A stretch of DNA of 64,000 nucleotides from Phycisphaerae bacterium (GCA_016793805.1 JAEUIZ010000028.1:124001-188000); one strand, 5' to 3'; positions 44,402 to 54,444 are shown, numbered from the stretch's first letter. Numbers and translations: made by a program. The notes: generated from the sequence alone by a model not told the origin.

Positions 44402-47038
44402 GTGTCCACCGAGGGTCCAGAGAGCCGGTCCGAAGCGCCCAAGCCCGAGCGGGACCTGATCGAGGCCGCGCTCGCCGGGGCGTCGCCGCGCGGGGATTCC
44501 GCCCAGGGCACGCAGGACCTCCCGCCGCCGGGCACGTTTCCCGGGTACGAACTGGTCCGTGAGATCCACCGGGGCGGCCAGGGCGCGGTGTACCTGGCGA
44601 TCCAGGTGGCGACGAAGCGGCGGGTGGCGCTGAAGGTGATGCACGGGGGGCCGTTCCGCGGGTCGTCGGGGCGGGCGCGCTTCGAGCGCGAGGTGCAGAT
44701 CCTCGGGCAACTGAACCACCCGAACATCGTGAAGATCCACGACTCGGGGGTGGCGGCGGACGGGTCGTGCTACTACGTGATGGACTACATCTCGGGCCGA
44801 TCGCTCGACACGCTGATCGAAGAGAACAAGAAGCGTCCGATCGAGGAGACGCTGCGGTTCTTCGCGAAGGTGTGCGACGCGGTGAACGCGGCCCACCGGC
44901 GCGGGGTGATCCATCGCGACATCAAGCCCTCGAACATCCGCGTGACGCCGGCGGGCGAGCCGATCCTGGTGGACTTCGGGCTTGCCAAGACCGCGGTGCC
45001 GGACGTGACGGACGAGGACCGCCCGAAACTGATGACGATGACGGGGCAGTTCATCGGGTCGCTGCCGTGGGCGAGCCCGGAGCAGGCCGAGGGCGTGCCG
45101 GACCACATCGACGTGCGGACGGACGTGTATTCCTTGGGCGTGATCCTGTACCAGATGCTCACCGGGCGGTTCCCGTATGAGGTGGTCGGGCACATGCGGG
45201 ACGTGCTGGACAACATCCTCAAGGCCGAGCCCGCGCGGCCGAGCACCGTGCGCCGGCAGATCAACGACGAGGTCGAGACGATCGTCCTGAAGTGCCTGTT
45301 CAAGGAACGGGACCGCCGCTACCAGACGGCGGGCGAGCTCGAGCGCGACATCCAGCACTACCTGGCCGGGGAACCGATCGAGGCGAAGCGTGCCAGCGGG
45401 TGGTACGTGATCAGCAAGACGCTTCGGCGGTATCGCCTGCCCGCGGGCGTGGCCGCGCTGTTCGCGGTGGTCGTGCTGCTGGCGGCGGTGGTGTCGTCGC
45501 TGGCGTGGGCGGCCGAGGCCCGCGAGCGACGGCGTGCGGACGAGAACTTCCGGATCGTCCGCGACCAGGCGCGCACGTTCATGGTGGACCTCAATCGGGC
45601 GATCGAGAAACTGCGCGGGGGCACGCGGGCGCGGGAGTTGCTGCTTCTCAAGGCGCAGGAGTCGCTGGACCGCCTGCGGGCGCAGGCCGGCAACCGCGCC
45701 GACGACCCGGACCTGCTGCGCGAGGTGGCGTCGGCGAGCGATCTCCTTGGCGACCTTCGGGGCGGGCTGGCGAACTCGCCGCGGGTGGGCGGGGTCAAGG
45801 CGGCGCGCGAGTTGTACGCCGAGGCGAAGCGGATCCGGGAGGGTCTGGCGGCCCGAGAGCCGGCGAACTGGCGCACGCACGCGGACCTGGGCGAGAGCCA
45901 TCGGCGAACGGCGCAGGGCCTGGTGCAGGAGCAGAGGTTCGCCGACGCGGAGTCGGAACTGGCGGCGGCGCTCGCGTCGGTGGACCGCGCGCTGTCGCTG
46001 GCGGCCGCCGCGCCCGCCGACGAGATCACGCGGTTGCGCGACCTTCGCGCGACGCTGGTGATGGACCACGGAACCGCGGCGTATCGCGCGGCCGAGGGCG
46101 ACAAGCCCAACGCCGAGGGCCACCTCGCCCACGCCGAGCCTCGCTTCGTGGAGGCGGAATCGTACTGGTCGGCCCGGGCCGCGGCGTCGCCGGGCGATGC
46201 CGTCGCGGCGCGGTGGCTGGGCGCGGCGCGCGACAAGCGAGCGAAGGTGCCGCTCCTGCGGTCGATCGTGCTGCTCGAGCGTGCGATGAAACTCGCCGAG
46301 GCCAAGGACCGGGCGGCGATCGAACTCGTTTCAGGGCCGGGGGGGTGCGCTGCGGAGGCCGCGCGGTGCGTGGAACTCGCGCGACAGGCGCGAGCGGACT
46401 TCGAGCGCCTGAGCGCCGCGGCCCCGGAGAACGCCGAACTCCGCCGCGACATCCACCTGGCCCTGCACAACGAGGGCTGGGCGGAGATGACCGCCAGCGA
46501 CGCCTACGCGACGATCGCGCCGCTGACGGGCGATCCGTCCTACCGGGCCCGCGAGCGCGAGCACGCGGAGGCGGCGAACGCGGCGTTCGGGCGAGCGCTC
46601 ACGATCGCCGAGGGCCTCGCCGCTGCCGACGAGTCCAACCTCGAAGGCCAGCGCGACCTGGGGCTCCTGCAGAACAAGTCGGGGAACATGCTGCGCAAGG
46701 CGGGTCGGCTGGACGAGGCGCTCGCGGTCTTTACTCGCTCGCTGGCGACGCGGATCGACCTGGACAAGACGGACCCCACGAGCCAGACGCGGCGGGAGGT
46801 GGCGGTCGGGCACTTCAAGCGGGCCGAGGTGCTCGAACTGCTCGCCGACGCGTCGACGGGCGACGCCGCCCGCGAGCGGCTGGAGCAGGCCGTCGCCTCC
46901 TATCAGGCCGCGCACGCCGGGTTCGCGGCCATCCGCGACCAGTCCGGGGGCAAACTCGAGGTGCAGACGACCGACGAGGCCCTTCGCAAGCTCGAGGCCT
47001 GCCGCGTCAAACTGGAGAAAGCCAAGCGACCCGGATAG
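44402..47038 (+). CDS. Serine/threonine protein kinase with C-terminal TPR-like region
   Basis: 878 aa from GTG 44402, preceded by AGGAGG/GGAG; the open frame extends to a TTG at 44315, but those codons look non-coding and overlap the -10. Kinase domain about 48-330: HRGGQGAVYLA, Lys78, HRDIKPSNIR (171-180), VDFGLAKT, GSLPWASPEQAEG. One membrane helix around 367-390 (AGVAALFAVVVLLAAVVSSL). The C-terminal ~480 residues are helical with degenerate TPRs (FADAESELAAALASVDRALS, RLDEALAVFTRSLATRIDLD). Unlike the other two kinases here it has no sigma factor partner. Confidence 0.92.
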   Translation: MSTEGPESRSEAPKPERDLIEAALAGASPRGDSAQGTQDLPPPGTFPGYELVREIHRGGQGAVYLAIQVATKRRVALKVMHGGPFRGSSGRARFEREVQILGQLNHPNIVKIHDSGVAADGSCYYVMDYISGRSLDTLIEENKKRPIEETLRFFAKVCDAVNAAHRRGVIHRDIKPSNIRVTPAGEPILVDFGLAKTAVPDVTDEDRPKLMTMTGQFIGSLPWASPEQAEGVPDHIDVRTDVYSLGVILYQMLTGRFPYEVVGHMRDVLDNILKAEPARPSTVRRQINDEVETIVLKCLFKERDRRYQTAGELERDIQHYLAGEPIEAKRASGWYVISKTLRRYRLPAGVAALFAVVVLLAAVVSSLAWAAEARERRRADENFRIVRDQARTFMVDLNRAIEKLRGGTRARELLLLKAQESLDRLRAQAGNRADDPDLLREVASASDLLGDLRGGLANSPRVGGVKAARELYAEAKRIREGLAAREPANWRTHADLGESHRRTAQGLVQEQRFADAESELAAALASVDRALSLAAAAPADEITRLRDLRATLVMDHGTAAYRAAEGDKPNAEGHLAHAEPRFVEAESYWSARAAASPGDAVAARWLGAARDKRAKVPLLRSIVLLERAMKLAEAKDRAAIELVSGPGGCAAEAARCVELARQARADFERLSAAAPENAELRRDIHLALHNEGWAEMTASDAYATIAPLTGDPSYRAREREHAEAANAAFGRALTIAEGLAAADESNLEGQRDLGLLQNKSGNMLRKAGRLDEALAVFTRSLATRIDLDKTDPTSQTRREVAVGHFKRAEVLELLADASTGDAARERLEQAVASYQAAHAGFAAIRDQSGGKLEVQTTDEALRKLEACRVKLEKAKRPG

Positions 47039-47093
47039 CGCCGGGGGCCGGTCGATGCGGGGCACGTTCGGCCCGCTCGCGTTGCATTCAAGA

Positions 47094-47122
47094 TTGACCG
47101 GAAGCGGGCTTTGTGTTAGGGT
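47094..47122 (+). promoter_or_regulatory. Promoter of the PEP-CTERM repeat gene
   Basis: TTGACC (47094-47099), 17-base spacer, TAGGGT (47117-47122), about 76 bases before ATG 47199. Confidence 0.55.
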
Positions 47123-47198
47123 GTTGTCGGAGAGGCATCCGTCGTCGCTCGCACAGTCGCGGCGTGGACGCGGAGGAAGTGGAAGGAGACTGGACGCC

Positions 47199-50100
47199 AT
47201 GTCGAGAGTCAGCGCCGTCGTCGCGGCATCGGGGGCCGCGCTGTCGTTTGTTGCGGCGGCGAACGCCCAGCAACTCCGCACCTGGGCCGGACCGGTCTCG
47301 GGCAACTGGGCGAACAACGCCAACTGGACCCCGGCCACGGGCTTCCCTAACAACAGCGGGCCCAACACATTCGACGCCCGCATCGACGCGCTCGGCCCCG
47401 CGTACACCGTCACCCTCGACCAGCCCATCACCATCCAGACCCTGGACCTGCTGTCCGCCAACGCCACGCTCGATCTGACCAACTTTCCCCTCGTCTGCAA
47501 CGCCAACGCGACGATCTCGTCGGCCACCATGTTCGGCGCGGGCGGCACCGGCTCGTTCCAGGCAGCCGGCACGATCACGCTCACCAACTCCATGCTCGTC
47601 GGTGTCTCCGACTTCCGCTCGCAGGGTGTCCTGGTCTTCAACGGCACCATGGGTGACATCATCTGCGACACCGGTGTCGATCACTCCGGGTCCTCGGTCC
47701 TGTGGAACGGAACGGGCTCCATCCTCATGGAACAGGGCGCGACCTTCCGCCACCGCGCGGGCTCCACGCTGACCGCGTCGACCAACTCCACCCTCTTCTT
47801 CAATGCCGTCGGCGCCCAGCCCACGTTCATCAACGAGGGCGTCTTCCGCAAGTCCGCCGGCGGCGGGCTGACCTTCATCGACCAGGTCCAGTTCGACAAC
47901 CCGGGCACGCTGCAGGTCGATTCCGGCACGCTCCGAGCCAACACCGTCTCGCAGGTCGCGGGCTCGACGCTCACCGGGGGGCGCTGGGTCGCCACCAGCG
48001 GGAGCAACCTCGACCTCGTCGGCGCGTCGATCACCACCAACGCCGCCGAGGTCGTCCTGCGCGATCCCGGCTCGACGTTCGCGGCCATCAATCCGATGAG
48101 CACCAACGCGCCCACGGGCCGGTTCACCGTCGAGAACGGACGCAACTTCACCACCGCCGGCGCCTTCACAAACAACGGCACGATCACCACCGGCACGGGC
48201 ACCCGCTTCGAGGTCGCCCCGGGCTCGGCCTTCACCAACTATGCCGCGGGCACGCTCACCGGAGGCACGCTCGCCCTCGCGGGGACGTTCAAGTTCGACG
48301 GCGCCGACGTCCGCATCAACAAGGCCGACATCCGGCTCGACGGCCCGGGCTCCGACATCGTCGACGACACCGACGCCTCGGGGCTCCTGAACTTCACCAC
48401 CAACGACGCGGGCGGCACGTTCTCGCTCCTGAACGGCCGCAACTTTAGCGCCATCGTCCCCACCTTCACCAACAGCGGGACGCTCAGCCCCGGCGCGGGC
48501 ACGACGTTCACGGCCAACAACGACTACGCGCAGGGCTCGGCGACGGCCACCGGCGGTGGCACGATCAAGGTCATGGGCACTGCGACGCTCGCCGGGGCCG
48601 GCACCGCGCCGGTGCTCGACGGGGGCGTCACGCTCGAGTCCGCCGGGCAACTCGTCGTCTCGGGCGCGCCGGGCCTGGTGCTCGACAACGCCGCGACGCT
48701 GCGCCACACCGGGACATCGGCCCAGTGGGACGGCGCGGGCTCGATCTCGATGGGCGACAGCACCGCCCTGCGCATCGCCGCGGGTGCCACCTTTGACATC
48801 ACCGGCAACGGGACCATCGCGTGGACGAGCGCCGGCACGAGGCCCACGCTCGACAACGCGGGCACGCTCACCAAGACCCTCGGCGCGGGCGCCGCGAGCA
48901 TCGCCGGCGTCACCCTCGACAACACCGGCGAGGTCCGCGTCGCGGCCGGGACGCTCCAATCCGACCAGGTGCAGCAGGTCTCGGGCTCCACGCTCACCGG
49001 CGGAGCGTGGACCGTCACCGGCGGCGCCGCGCTCGACCTCGTCGGCGCCACGATCACCACCAACCAAGCGGATATCACGCTCGAAGACCCGGGCTCGGCC
49101 TTCGCGGCGATCAACGGCCTCACGACCAACGATTCCGGCGCGTCCCTCACCATCGCCGCCGGACGCGACTTCACCACCGCCACAAACTTCACCAACGACG
49201 GGACCGTCGCCGTCAAGCCGGGGACGATGTTCCGCGTCGCGCCGGGCTCGACGCTCACGAACTTCAACGCCGGGACCGGCACGCTCACCGGCGGCATGAT
49301 CGACCTCGTGGGGGCCACGGGTCAGCCCGCGGTGTTCAAGTTCGACGGCGCGGACGTGCAGAAACTGGACGCGGGAATCTCCCTCGACGGGCCGAACGCC
49401 GCGGTGCAGGACGACACCGGCGCCGACGCGCTGATCGCGCTCGACACCATCCGGCCCGCGGGCGAGTTCACCGTCAAGGGCGGACGCAACTTCACCACCG
49501 CCGCCGACTTCGTTGTGGAACAGAACATCACGCAGAAGGGCCTCCTCGCCATCGGCGACTCGACCCTCTTCCGCGTCGCGCCGGGCTCGTTCCTGACCAA
49601 CTTCAACGCGGGCACCGGAGAGATCTCCGACGGCCGGTTCGAGATCCTCGGCACGCTCCAGTTCGACAACGCCTCGATCAAGGTCATCGGCACCACGCTC
49701 ACCCTCGACGGGCCGGGCTCGCAGATCCTCGACGGCGCGGGCATGGACGCCTTCACTGCGCTCGAGCGGATCACCCCCGCGGGCGTGCTCACCATTCGCG
49801 GCGGGCGCGACCTCTCCACCGCCCAGAGCCTCGCCCTCCAGGGCCGCCTCATCGTCGGGCCGGGCGCGGGCGCCAACACGAGCGTCGTCTCCATTGGCGG
49901 GAGCGTCACACACGACCCCGGCGCCTCGCTCCTCCTCAACTCCGGCGGCGTCCTCGACGTGGCGGGCTCCTACACCCAGGCCGCGGGGGGCGCCATCTCC
50001 CTCGCCGGCGGCGAACTCATTGTCGGCGGGACGCTCACCCTCAACGGCAGCCTCGGCGGCGACGGCACCATCAACGGCAGCGTCGTCTCCAACGGGCACA

Positions 50101-50501
50101 TCGGCCCGGGTTCCTCCCCCGGTTCGCTCGTCATCCAGGGCTCGCTGCTCCTCCGCTCCGCGGCCGTGCTTGATATCGAGATCTTCGGCGACACCCCCGG
50201 CACGCTCTTCGACCAACTCTCCATCCTCGGGCCGCTCACCCTCGACGGGGGCAACGCCGGCACGATGAACGTCATCCTCGGCACCGGCTTCGTGCCGCAC
50301 TACGGGCAGGCGTTCGAGGTCCTCCGCTTCGCGTCGATCAACGGGCAGTTCGCCGCGTTCGCCGGTTTGGACATCGGCAACGGCCTGCGCTTCGAGCCGA
50401 TCCTGACCTCGACGAGCCTCACGCTCGTGGTGGTGCCATCGCCGGGCTCGAGCCTCGCGCTGGTGGGCCTCGCGCTGGCCGCCCGGCGCCGGCGACGCTG
50501 A
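47199..50501 (+). CDS. Secreted beta-repeat protein with PEP-CTERM-like sorting signal
   Basis: 1100 aa. ATG 47199 has AAGGAG ten bases upstream and starts a signal peptide (ending AAANA-Q). The N-terminal WAGPVSGNWANNANWTPATG is typical of autotransporter-associated beta-strand proteins. The body is rich in Gly, Thr and Asn and repeats a unit of roughly 170-190 residues, marked by SGSTLTGG, DLVGA.ITTN, AAINP/AAING, GRNFTTA, FKFDGADV and LDGPGS, probably a beta-helix. The end PSPGSSLALVGLALAARRRRR is a PEP-CTERM-like tail: Pro-rich motif, hydrophobic helix, Arg cluster. It is exported, then probably sorted by an exosortase. No enzymatic site is visible. Confidence 0.88.
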   Translation: MSRVSAVVAASGAALSFVAAANAQQLRTWAGPVSGNWANNANWTPATGFPNNSGPNTFDARIDALGPAYTVTLDQPITIQTLDLLSANATLDLTNFPLVCNANATISSATMFGAGGTGSFQAAGTITLTNSMLVGVSDFRSQGVLVFNGTMGDIICDTGVDHSGSSVLWNGTGSILMEQGATFRHRAGSTLTASTNSTLFFNAVGAQPTFINEGVFRKSAGGGLTFIDQVQFDNPGTLQVDSGTLRANTVSQVAGSTLTGGRWVATSGSNLDLVGASITTNAAEVVLRDPGSTFAAINPMSTNAPTGRFTVENGRNFTTAGAFTNNGTITTGTGTRFEVAPGSAFTNYAAGTLTGGTLALAGTFKFDGADVRINKADIRLDGPGSDIVDDTDASGLLNFTTNDAGGTFSLLNGRNFSAIVPTFTNSGTLSPGAGTTFTANNDYAQGSATATGGGTIKVMGTATLAGAGTAPVLDGGVTLESAGQLVVSGAPGLVLDNAATLRHTGTSAQWDGAGSISMGDSTALRIAAGATFDITGNGTIAWTSAGTRPTLDNAGTLTKTLGAGAASIAGVTLDNTGEVRVAAGTLQSDQVQQVSGSTLTGGAWTVTGGAALDLVGATITTNQADITLEDPGSAFAAINGLTTNDSGASLTIAAGRDFTTATNFTNDGTVAVKPGTMFRVAPGSTLTNFNAGTGTLTGGMIDLVGATGQPAVFKFDGADVQKLDAGISLDGPNAAVQDDTGADALIALDTIRPAGEFTVKGGRNFTTAADFVVEQNITQKGLLAIGDSTLFRVAPGSFLTNFNAGTGEISDGRFEILGTLQFDNASIKVIGTTLTLDGPGSQILDGAGMDAFTALERITPAGVLTIRGGRDLSTAQSLALQGRLIVGPGAGANTSVVSIGGSVTHDPGASLLLNSGGVLDVAGSYTQAAGGAISLAGGELIVGGTLTLNGSLGGDGTINGSVVSNGHIGPGSSPGSLVIQGSLLLRSAAVLDIEIFGDTPGTLFDQLSILGPLTLDGGNAGTMNVILGTGFVPHYGQAFEVLRFASINGQFAAFAGLDIGNGLRFEPILTSTSLTLVVVPSPGSSLALVGLALAARRRRR

Positions 50502-50562
50502 TCCGTGATCGTCCCCCCGTGGGCTCCGCGCCGCTCCGAGGCGCCCAACAATCCCGGCATCC

Positions 50563-51027
50563 ATGACCCCGGGACTGGTCGCCATCGTCGTCGGCGCGCT
50601 CGTGCTCTCGGATTTCGTGATCGTGCCGCTGGTCATCCGCGCGCTGGTGAACGGCAGTTTCGTTCCGCTCGCGAAGCGCTACCCCCCGCGAGAACCCCTA
50701 CCCACGGCGATCCGCCGGGGGTTCCAGTCGTTCTCCATCGGGGTGCTCAACCTCGGGTGGTGCATCCACGTCACGGCCGACGCCGCCCATCTCCACCTCT
50801 CGCCGACGTGGCTGGCGCGGCGGTTCGGGCTCACGCCGGTGAGCCTCCCGTGGGAGGCGCTGGGCCCGGCCCGAGTCGGGCGATTCTCGACGGCCGTGCG
50901 CATCCCTGAGATTCCGGGGCTGGTGCTGCGCGGGCCGCGCTGGTGCCTGGATCAAGGCCGGCGACCCGAGGCGGGCGCGGACGGCGCTACGGGATCTCTC
51001 GCCCGTGCGGATCGCTCCGCTCCTTGA
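50563..51027 (+). CDS. Small membrane protein of unknown function
   Basis: 154 aa. One N-terminal membrane helix (LVAIVVGALVLSDFVIVPLV), then a soluble part with a beta-rich pattern (SFSIGVLNLGWCIHVTADAA, LPWEALGPARVGRFSTAVRI) resembling small planctomycete proteins with a single helix and a PH-like domain. The last ~13 codons overlap the end of the convergent permease gene (50987). Function unknown. Confidence 0.65.
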   Translation: MTPGLVAIVVGALVLSDFVIVPLVIRALVNGSFVPLAKRYPPREPLPTAIRRGFQSFSIGVLNLGWCIHVTADAAHLHLSPTWLARRFGLTPVSLPWEALGPARVGRFSTAVRIPEIPGLVLRGPRWCLDQGRRPEAGADGATGSLARADRSAP

Positions 51028-52282
51028 CCTCGTCCTGCAGGCGATCGCGCATGGAGTCCGACAGGTAGTGCTCGGCCCGGTGCGCCGGCTCATGCACGCG
51101 CGACGGATCGACGCCCGCCCGGCTCGCGAGGTACGACTCCCAGAGCCGGTGCCCGCGCACGACGCGGCTCGATTCCTCCAAGCCCCGCGACGTGAGCCGA
51201 ACCTCGCCGCGCGCTCCCGCCTCGACCAGCCCCACCCACCTCATCCAGCGAACGACCGCGCGCCCCAGCGCCCCGCCGCCACCCACGCGCGATCGGAACT
51301 CCCTCGCCGAGAGCCCGCCCCCCGCGTTCTCTTGACACCGGAACAGGATGCCCAGCGCGTCCTCGCGGCAGATCCTCGCCGCCAGCCCGAGCCGTCGCAC
51401 CTGCTTGGCGATGATCCCCTGCCCGGGCGAGGCCAGCGCCGCCAGCACGAACTGCCCAAGCGCCACCGTGGCGATCATGCCCGCGACCGAGGTGTCCAGG
51501 GCGACCGCCATCGCGTACCCGACGACCGCCGCCAGGGCCGCGACGCCCGCCGCGATCCACAGCATGCGCGAGAGGCGATCCGTCAGGAGGTGCGCCGTCG
51601 CGCCGGGCGCGACGAGCATCGCCACGACGAGGATCGACCCGACCGACTCGAACGACGCCACCGAGGTCGCGGCCACGAGGGTCATCAGCCCGTAGTGGAC
51701 CGCCGCCGCGCTGATCCCCATGGTCGTCGCCAGGTATGGGTCGAAGCACACGATCTTGAGTTCCTTGTAGAACACCACGACCGCCGCGGTGTTCACGAGC
51801 AGCACCACCCCGAGGAACGCCAGCGCCCGAGGCATCTCCACCCCCAGCACCGGGACCAGATCCAGCGGCGTCATCTCCACCGACCCGTACAGCACGCACC
51901 CGGGATCGAGGTCCACGTCCCGCGCCGCGAACGAGATCAGGATCACCCCCACCGCGAACAGCGTCGTGAACACCACGCCCATCGACGAGTCCGCAGGCAC
52001 CCGGCCCCAGCGGCTCAGGCCCGACGACAGCAGCGCCGTGAGCACCCCCACCGCCATCGCGCCCACGAGCATCGGCCCGGGCGATCGGCTCCCCGAGACC
52101 ATGAACGCGATCGCCAGCCCCGGCAGGATCGCGTGCGAGATCGCGTCGCCCAGCAGCGACAGCCGGCGCAGCACCAGGAAGCACCCCACCAGCCCGCACG
52201 AGACGCTGCACGCCGCCGCCGTCGCCACCGTCCACAGGTCGTCGGCGCGAACCTCGTAGCCCCCGATCGTGTGCCAACTCAT
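50987..52282 (-). CDS. Metal ABC transporter permease fused to a DtxR-like domain
   Basis: 431 aa. Residues about 10-290 form an ABC-3 permease (Zn/Mn/Fe type) with eight or so membrane helices (VSCGLVGCFLVLRRLSLLGD, ALVHYGLM-like AVHYGLMTLVAATSVASFES). Residues about 300-431 resemble an iron/manganese-dependent repressor: a winged-helix part, then RGHRLWESYL (His378), VHEPAHRAEHYLSDSM (Glu404, His405) and the hallmark ending DPHGREIP. The ligand-type residues of DtxR/MntR are thus kept. Its ATG overlaps the stop of the other permease (ATGA). It takes up divalent metal together with the other three subunits. Confidence 0.88.
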   Translation of the reverse strand: MSWHTIGGYEVRADDLWTVATAAACSVSCGLVGCFLVLRRLSLLGDAISHAILPGLAIAFMVSGSRSPGPMLVGAMAVGVLTALLSSGLSRWGRVPADSSMGVVFTTLFAVGVILISFAARDVDLDPGCVLYGSVEMTPLDLVPVLGVEMPRALAFLGVVLLVNTAAVVVFYKELKIVCFDPYLATTMGISAAAVHYGLMTLVAATSVASFESVGSILVVAMLVAPGATAHLLTDRLSRMLWIAAGVAALAAVVGYAMAVALDTSVAGMIATVALGQFVLAALASPGQGIIAKQVRRLGLAARICREDALGILFRCQENAGGGLSAREFRSRVGGGGALGRAVVRWMRWVGLVEAGARGEVRLTSRGLEESSRVVRGHRLWESYLASRAGVDPSRVHEPAHRAEHYLSDSMRDRLQDEVKERSDPHGREIP

Positions 52283-53601
52283 GGCGTCGCCCCCGGGGCG
52301 TGCGGCGAGGGGGGCACGATCGGCGTCTCCCGCGGCCCGTCGCGGTCCACCGCGGCCAGGCGAGCCTCCAGCGCCGCGATCACGCTCGCGGGCAGGACGT
52401 GCTCGATCTCGTCCGCGTCGCGATCCACGTGGTCCGGCGCGATCGCCGCCTGCTCGATGAGGAACAACTCCCACAGGCGATGGGCACGGATGACGCGTGC
52501 CGCCGCGGCTTGGCCCTCTGGCGTGAGCACGAATCCGGCCGTGCCGGGGCGTGCGAGCCCGCGCGCGACCGCCCGCCGGAGCGTCTCGCCGCGCACCGGC
52601 CGCCGCAGATCGCGCGGGGTCCACGGCCGCGCCGGATCGCCCGTCTCCTCGCCCCGCTCGAACGCGTCGCGCAAGAGGTTCTGGAGCGCCACGCGGCGGC
52701 GGAGCCGGACCCGCCGAACGAGATCCGCGACCAGCCCGCGCCGCGGCGCCCCGATCATCGACGCCACGAAGATCCCGGCGGCGACCAGCACGATGAGCGG
52801 CCCGGTGGGCCAGCCGCGCGAGAGGGTCGATGCCGGCGCGGGCACGACGGCGCTGAGCGCCACCCCCAGCATCCCCGAGGCGCCGCCGAACCCCGCCGCC
52901 AGCGCGAGCATGGGCCCCAGGCGATCGGTCCAGAATCGTGCCGCCGCCGCCGGGATGATGAGGAGCGCGACCATGAGCACCACACCCACCGCCGGCAGGC
53001 CCACCACCGTGCAGACGCACACCAGCCCCATGAGCAGGAGGTCGAGCCCGAGCGTGGGCCAGCCCTGCGTGGCGGCGAAGTCGCGGTCGAAGCAGAGGAG
53101 TTTGAACTCCTTGTGAAGGAGCGCCGTGGCGAGCGCGAGCACGACCGCCGCCGCGAGGATCAGCCTCGCGTCCGCCGACACCATGCTCGCGGCCTTGCCA
53201 TAGATGAAGGTGTCGAGCCCCGCGCGGTTGCCCCCTGGCTGGTTCTGGGCGATCCGCGAGAGCACGACGCCGAGGCCGAAGAAGCCCCCGATCGCCAGCG
53301 CGATGGCCGCGTCCTCCTTGATCCGCGTCGTCGCCTTGACCAGCGACACGAACGCCGCCGACAGCACGCCAAAGACCAGCGCACCCACGAGCAGCGCGAC
53401 GAAACTGCGCCCCGCGACGAAGTACGCGCACGCGATGCCCGGGAGCGCCGCGTGCGCCACGGCGTCGCCCATGAGCGACCGCTTCCGCAGCACCGCGAAC
53501 GTCCCAACGAGCGCTGCCGCGATCCCCAGCAGCGTCGCCCCGAGCAGCACCACGCGCGTGTTCGCGTCGCGAAGCGTCAGCAATCGAACGAGGTCGTCCA
53601 C
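52279..53601 (-). CDS. Metal ABC transporter permease fused to a DtxR-like domain
   Basis: 440 aa. Residues about 1-290 form an ABC-3 family permease (ALVGTFAVLRKRSLMGDAVA, ATQGWPTLGLDLLLMGLVCV, LIIPAAAARFWTDRL). Residues about 300-415 again look like a DtxR/MntR domain: FVLTPEGQAAAARVIRAHRL (His374), WELFLIEQAAI and DADEIEHVLP (Glu400, His401). A GTG start follows the ATPase stop by 3 bases; the stop overlaps the next permease as ATGA. Having both permeases carry a metal-sensor-like tail is unusual; see findings. Confidence 0.88.
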   Translation of the reverse strand: MDDLVRLLTLRDANTRVVLLGATLLGIAAALVGTFAVLRKRSLMGDAVAHAALPGIACAYFVAGRSFVALLVGALVFGVLSAAFVSLVKATTRIKEDAAIALAIGGFFGLGVVLSRIAQNQPGGNRAGLDTFIYGKAASMVSADARLILAAAVVLALATALLHKEFKLLCFDRDFAATQGWPTLGLDLLLMGLVCVCTVVGLPAVGVVLMVALLIIPAAAARFWTDRLGPMLALAAGFGGASGMLGVALSAVVPAPASTLSRGWPTGPLIVLVAAGIFVASMIGAPRRGLVADLVRRVRLRRRVALQNLLRDAFERGEETGDPARPWTPRDLRRPVRGETLRRAVARGLARPGTAGFVLTPEGQAAAARVIRAHRLWELFLIEQAAIAPDHVDRDADEIEHVLPASVIAALEARLAAVDRDGPRETPIVPPSPHAPGATP

Positions 53602-53604
53602 CGC

Positions 53605-54444
53605 CTAGGCCCCTCCGCCCCCGCGGCGGATCGCCTCTGCCGCCTCGTCCAGGAGCGTCAGCCGTCCGCCGTATGCCCGCTGGAGGTTCTCTCGTGTGAA
53701 CGTGGCTTCCACCGGGCCCGACGCCACCAGCCGCATGTTCAGCAGCACGACGTGATCGAAGTACTCCGGCACCGTCTGCAGGTCGTGGTGGACCGCCACC
53801 ACCGTGCGCCCGGCCTCGCGCATCCGCCGCAGCACCTCGACGATCGCCGTCTCCGTCGCCGCGTCCACGCCCGCGAACGGCTCGTCCATGAAGTACAGCC
53901 GCGCGTCCTGCGCCAGCGCCCGCGCCAGGAACACCCGCTGCTGCTGCCCCCCCGAGAGTTGGCTGATCTGCCGACCCGCGAAGTCCTCCATCCCCACCTG
54001 CCGAAGGCACTCGCGCGCCGCCTCTCGGTCCGCTCGCCCCGGGCGGCGAATCCACCCCAGCCGACCGTACCGCCCCATCAGCACCACCCCCAGCGCGTCG
54101 ATCGGGAAGTCCCAGTCCACCGTCTCGCGCTGCGGCACGTACCCGATCTCCCGACGCACCCGCCGCAGCGGCTCGCCGAAGATTGTCACCCGTCCGCTCG
54201 CGAGCGGCACCAGCCCCAGGATCGCCTTCAGCAGCGTTGACTTCCCCGCCCCGTTCGGGCCCACGATCGCGACCAGCCGACCCTCGGGCAGCACCAGGTC
54301 CACGTCCCACAGCACCGGCTTGCGCCCATACGCCACCGTCACGTCGTGGACCTCGACGCTCACCCCAACCCCGGCGCGACCCGCTGCCGCCGGGACAGCC
54401 GCCCGTGCGTGGATTCCCGCGGCTTCCGGGCCCGCCAACTTCAT
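53605..54444 (-). CDS. Metal ABC transporter ATP-binding protein
   Basis: 279 aa. All ABC ATPase motifs are present: Walker [11 protein letters not shown]-loop [14 protein letters not shown] (the DWDFP form is typical of the Mn/Zn group), signature LSGGQQQRV, Walker [13 protein letters not shown] and the switch His (VVAVHHDL). About 30 extra residues precede the usual start ([20 protein letters not shown]). The ATG overlaps the stop of the binding-protein gene (ATGA, 54441-54444). It powers uptake through the two permeases encoded downstream. Confidence 0.95.
   Translation of the reverse strand: MKLAGPEAAGIHARAAVPAAAGRAGVGVSVEVHDVTVAYGRKPVLWDVDLVLPEGRLVAIVGPNGAGKSTLLKAILGLVPLASGRVTIFGEPLRRVRREIGYVPQRETVDWDFPIDALGVVLMGRYGRLGWIRRPGRADREAARECLRQVGMEDFAGRQISQLSGGQQQRVFLARALAQDARLYFMDEPFAGVDAATETAIVEVLRRMREAGRTVVAVHHDLQTVPEYFDHVVLLNMRLVASGPVEATFTRENLQRAYGGRLTLLDEAAEAIRRGGGGA

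Noticed and set aside
47088-50636. Minus-strand open frame of about 1180 codons antisense to the PEP-CTERM repeat gene
   Set aside because: Gly/Arg/Glu repeats mirror the repeats of the real gene; no start signal.
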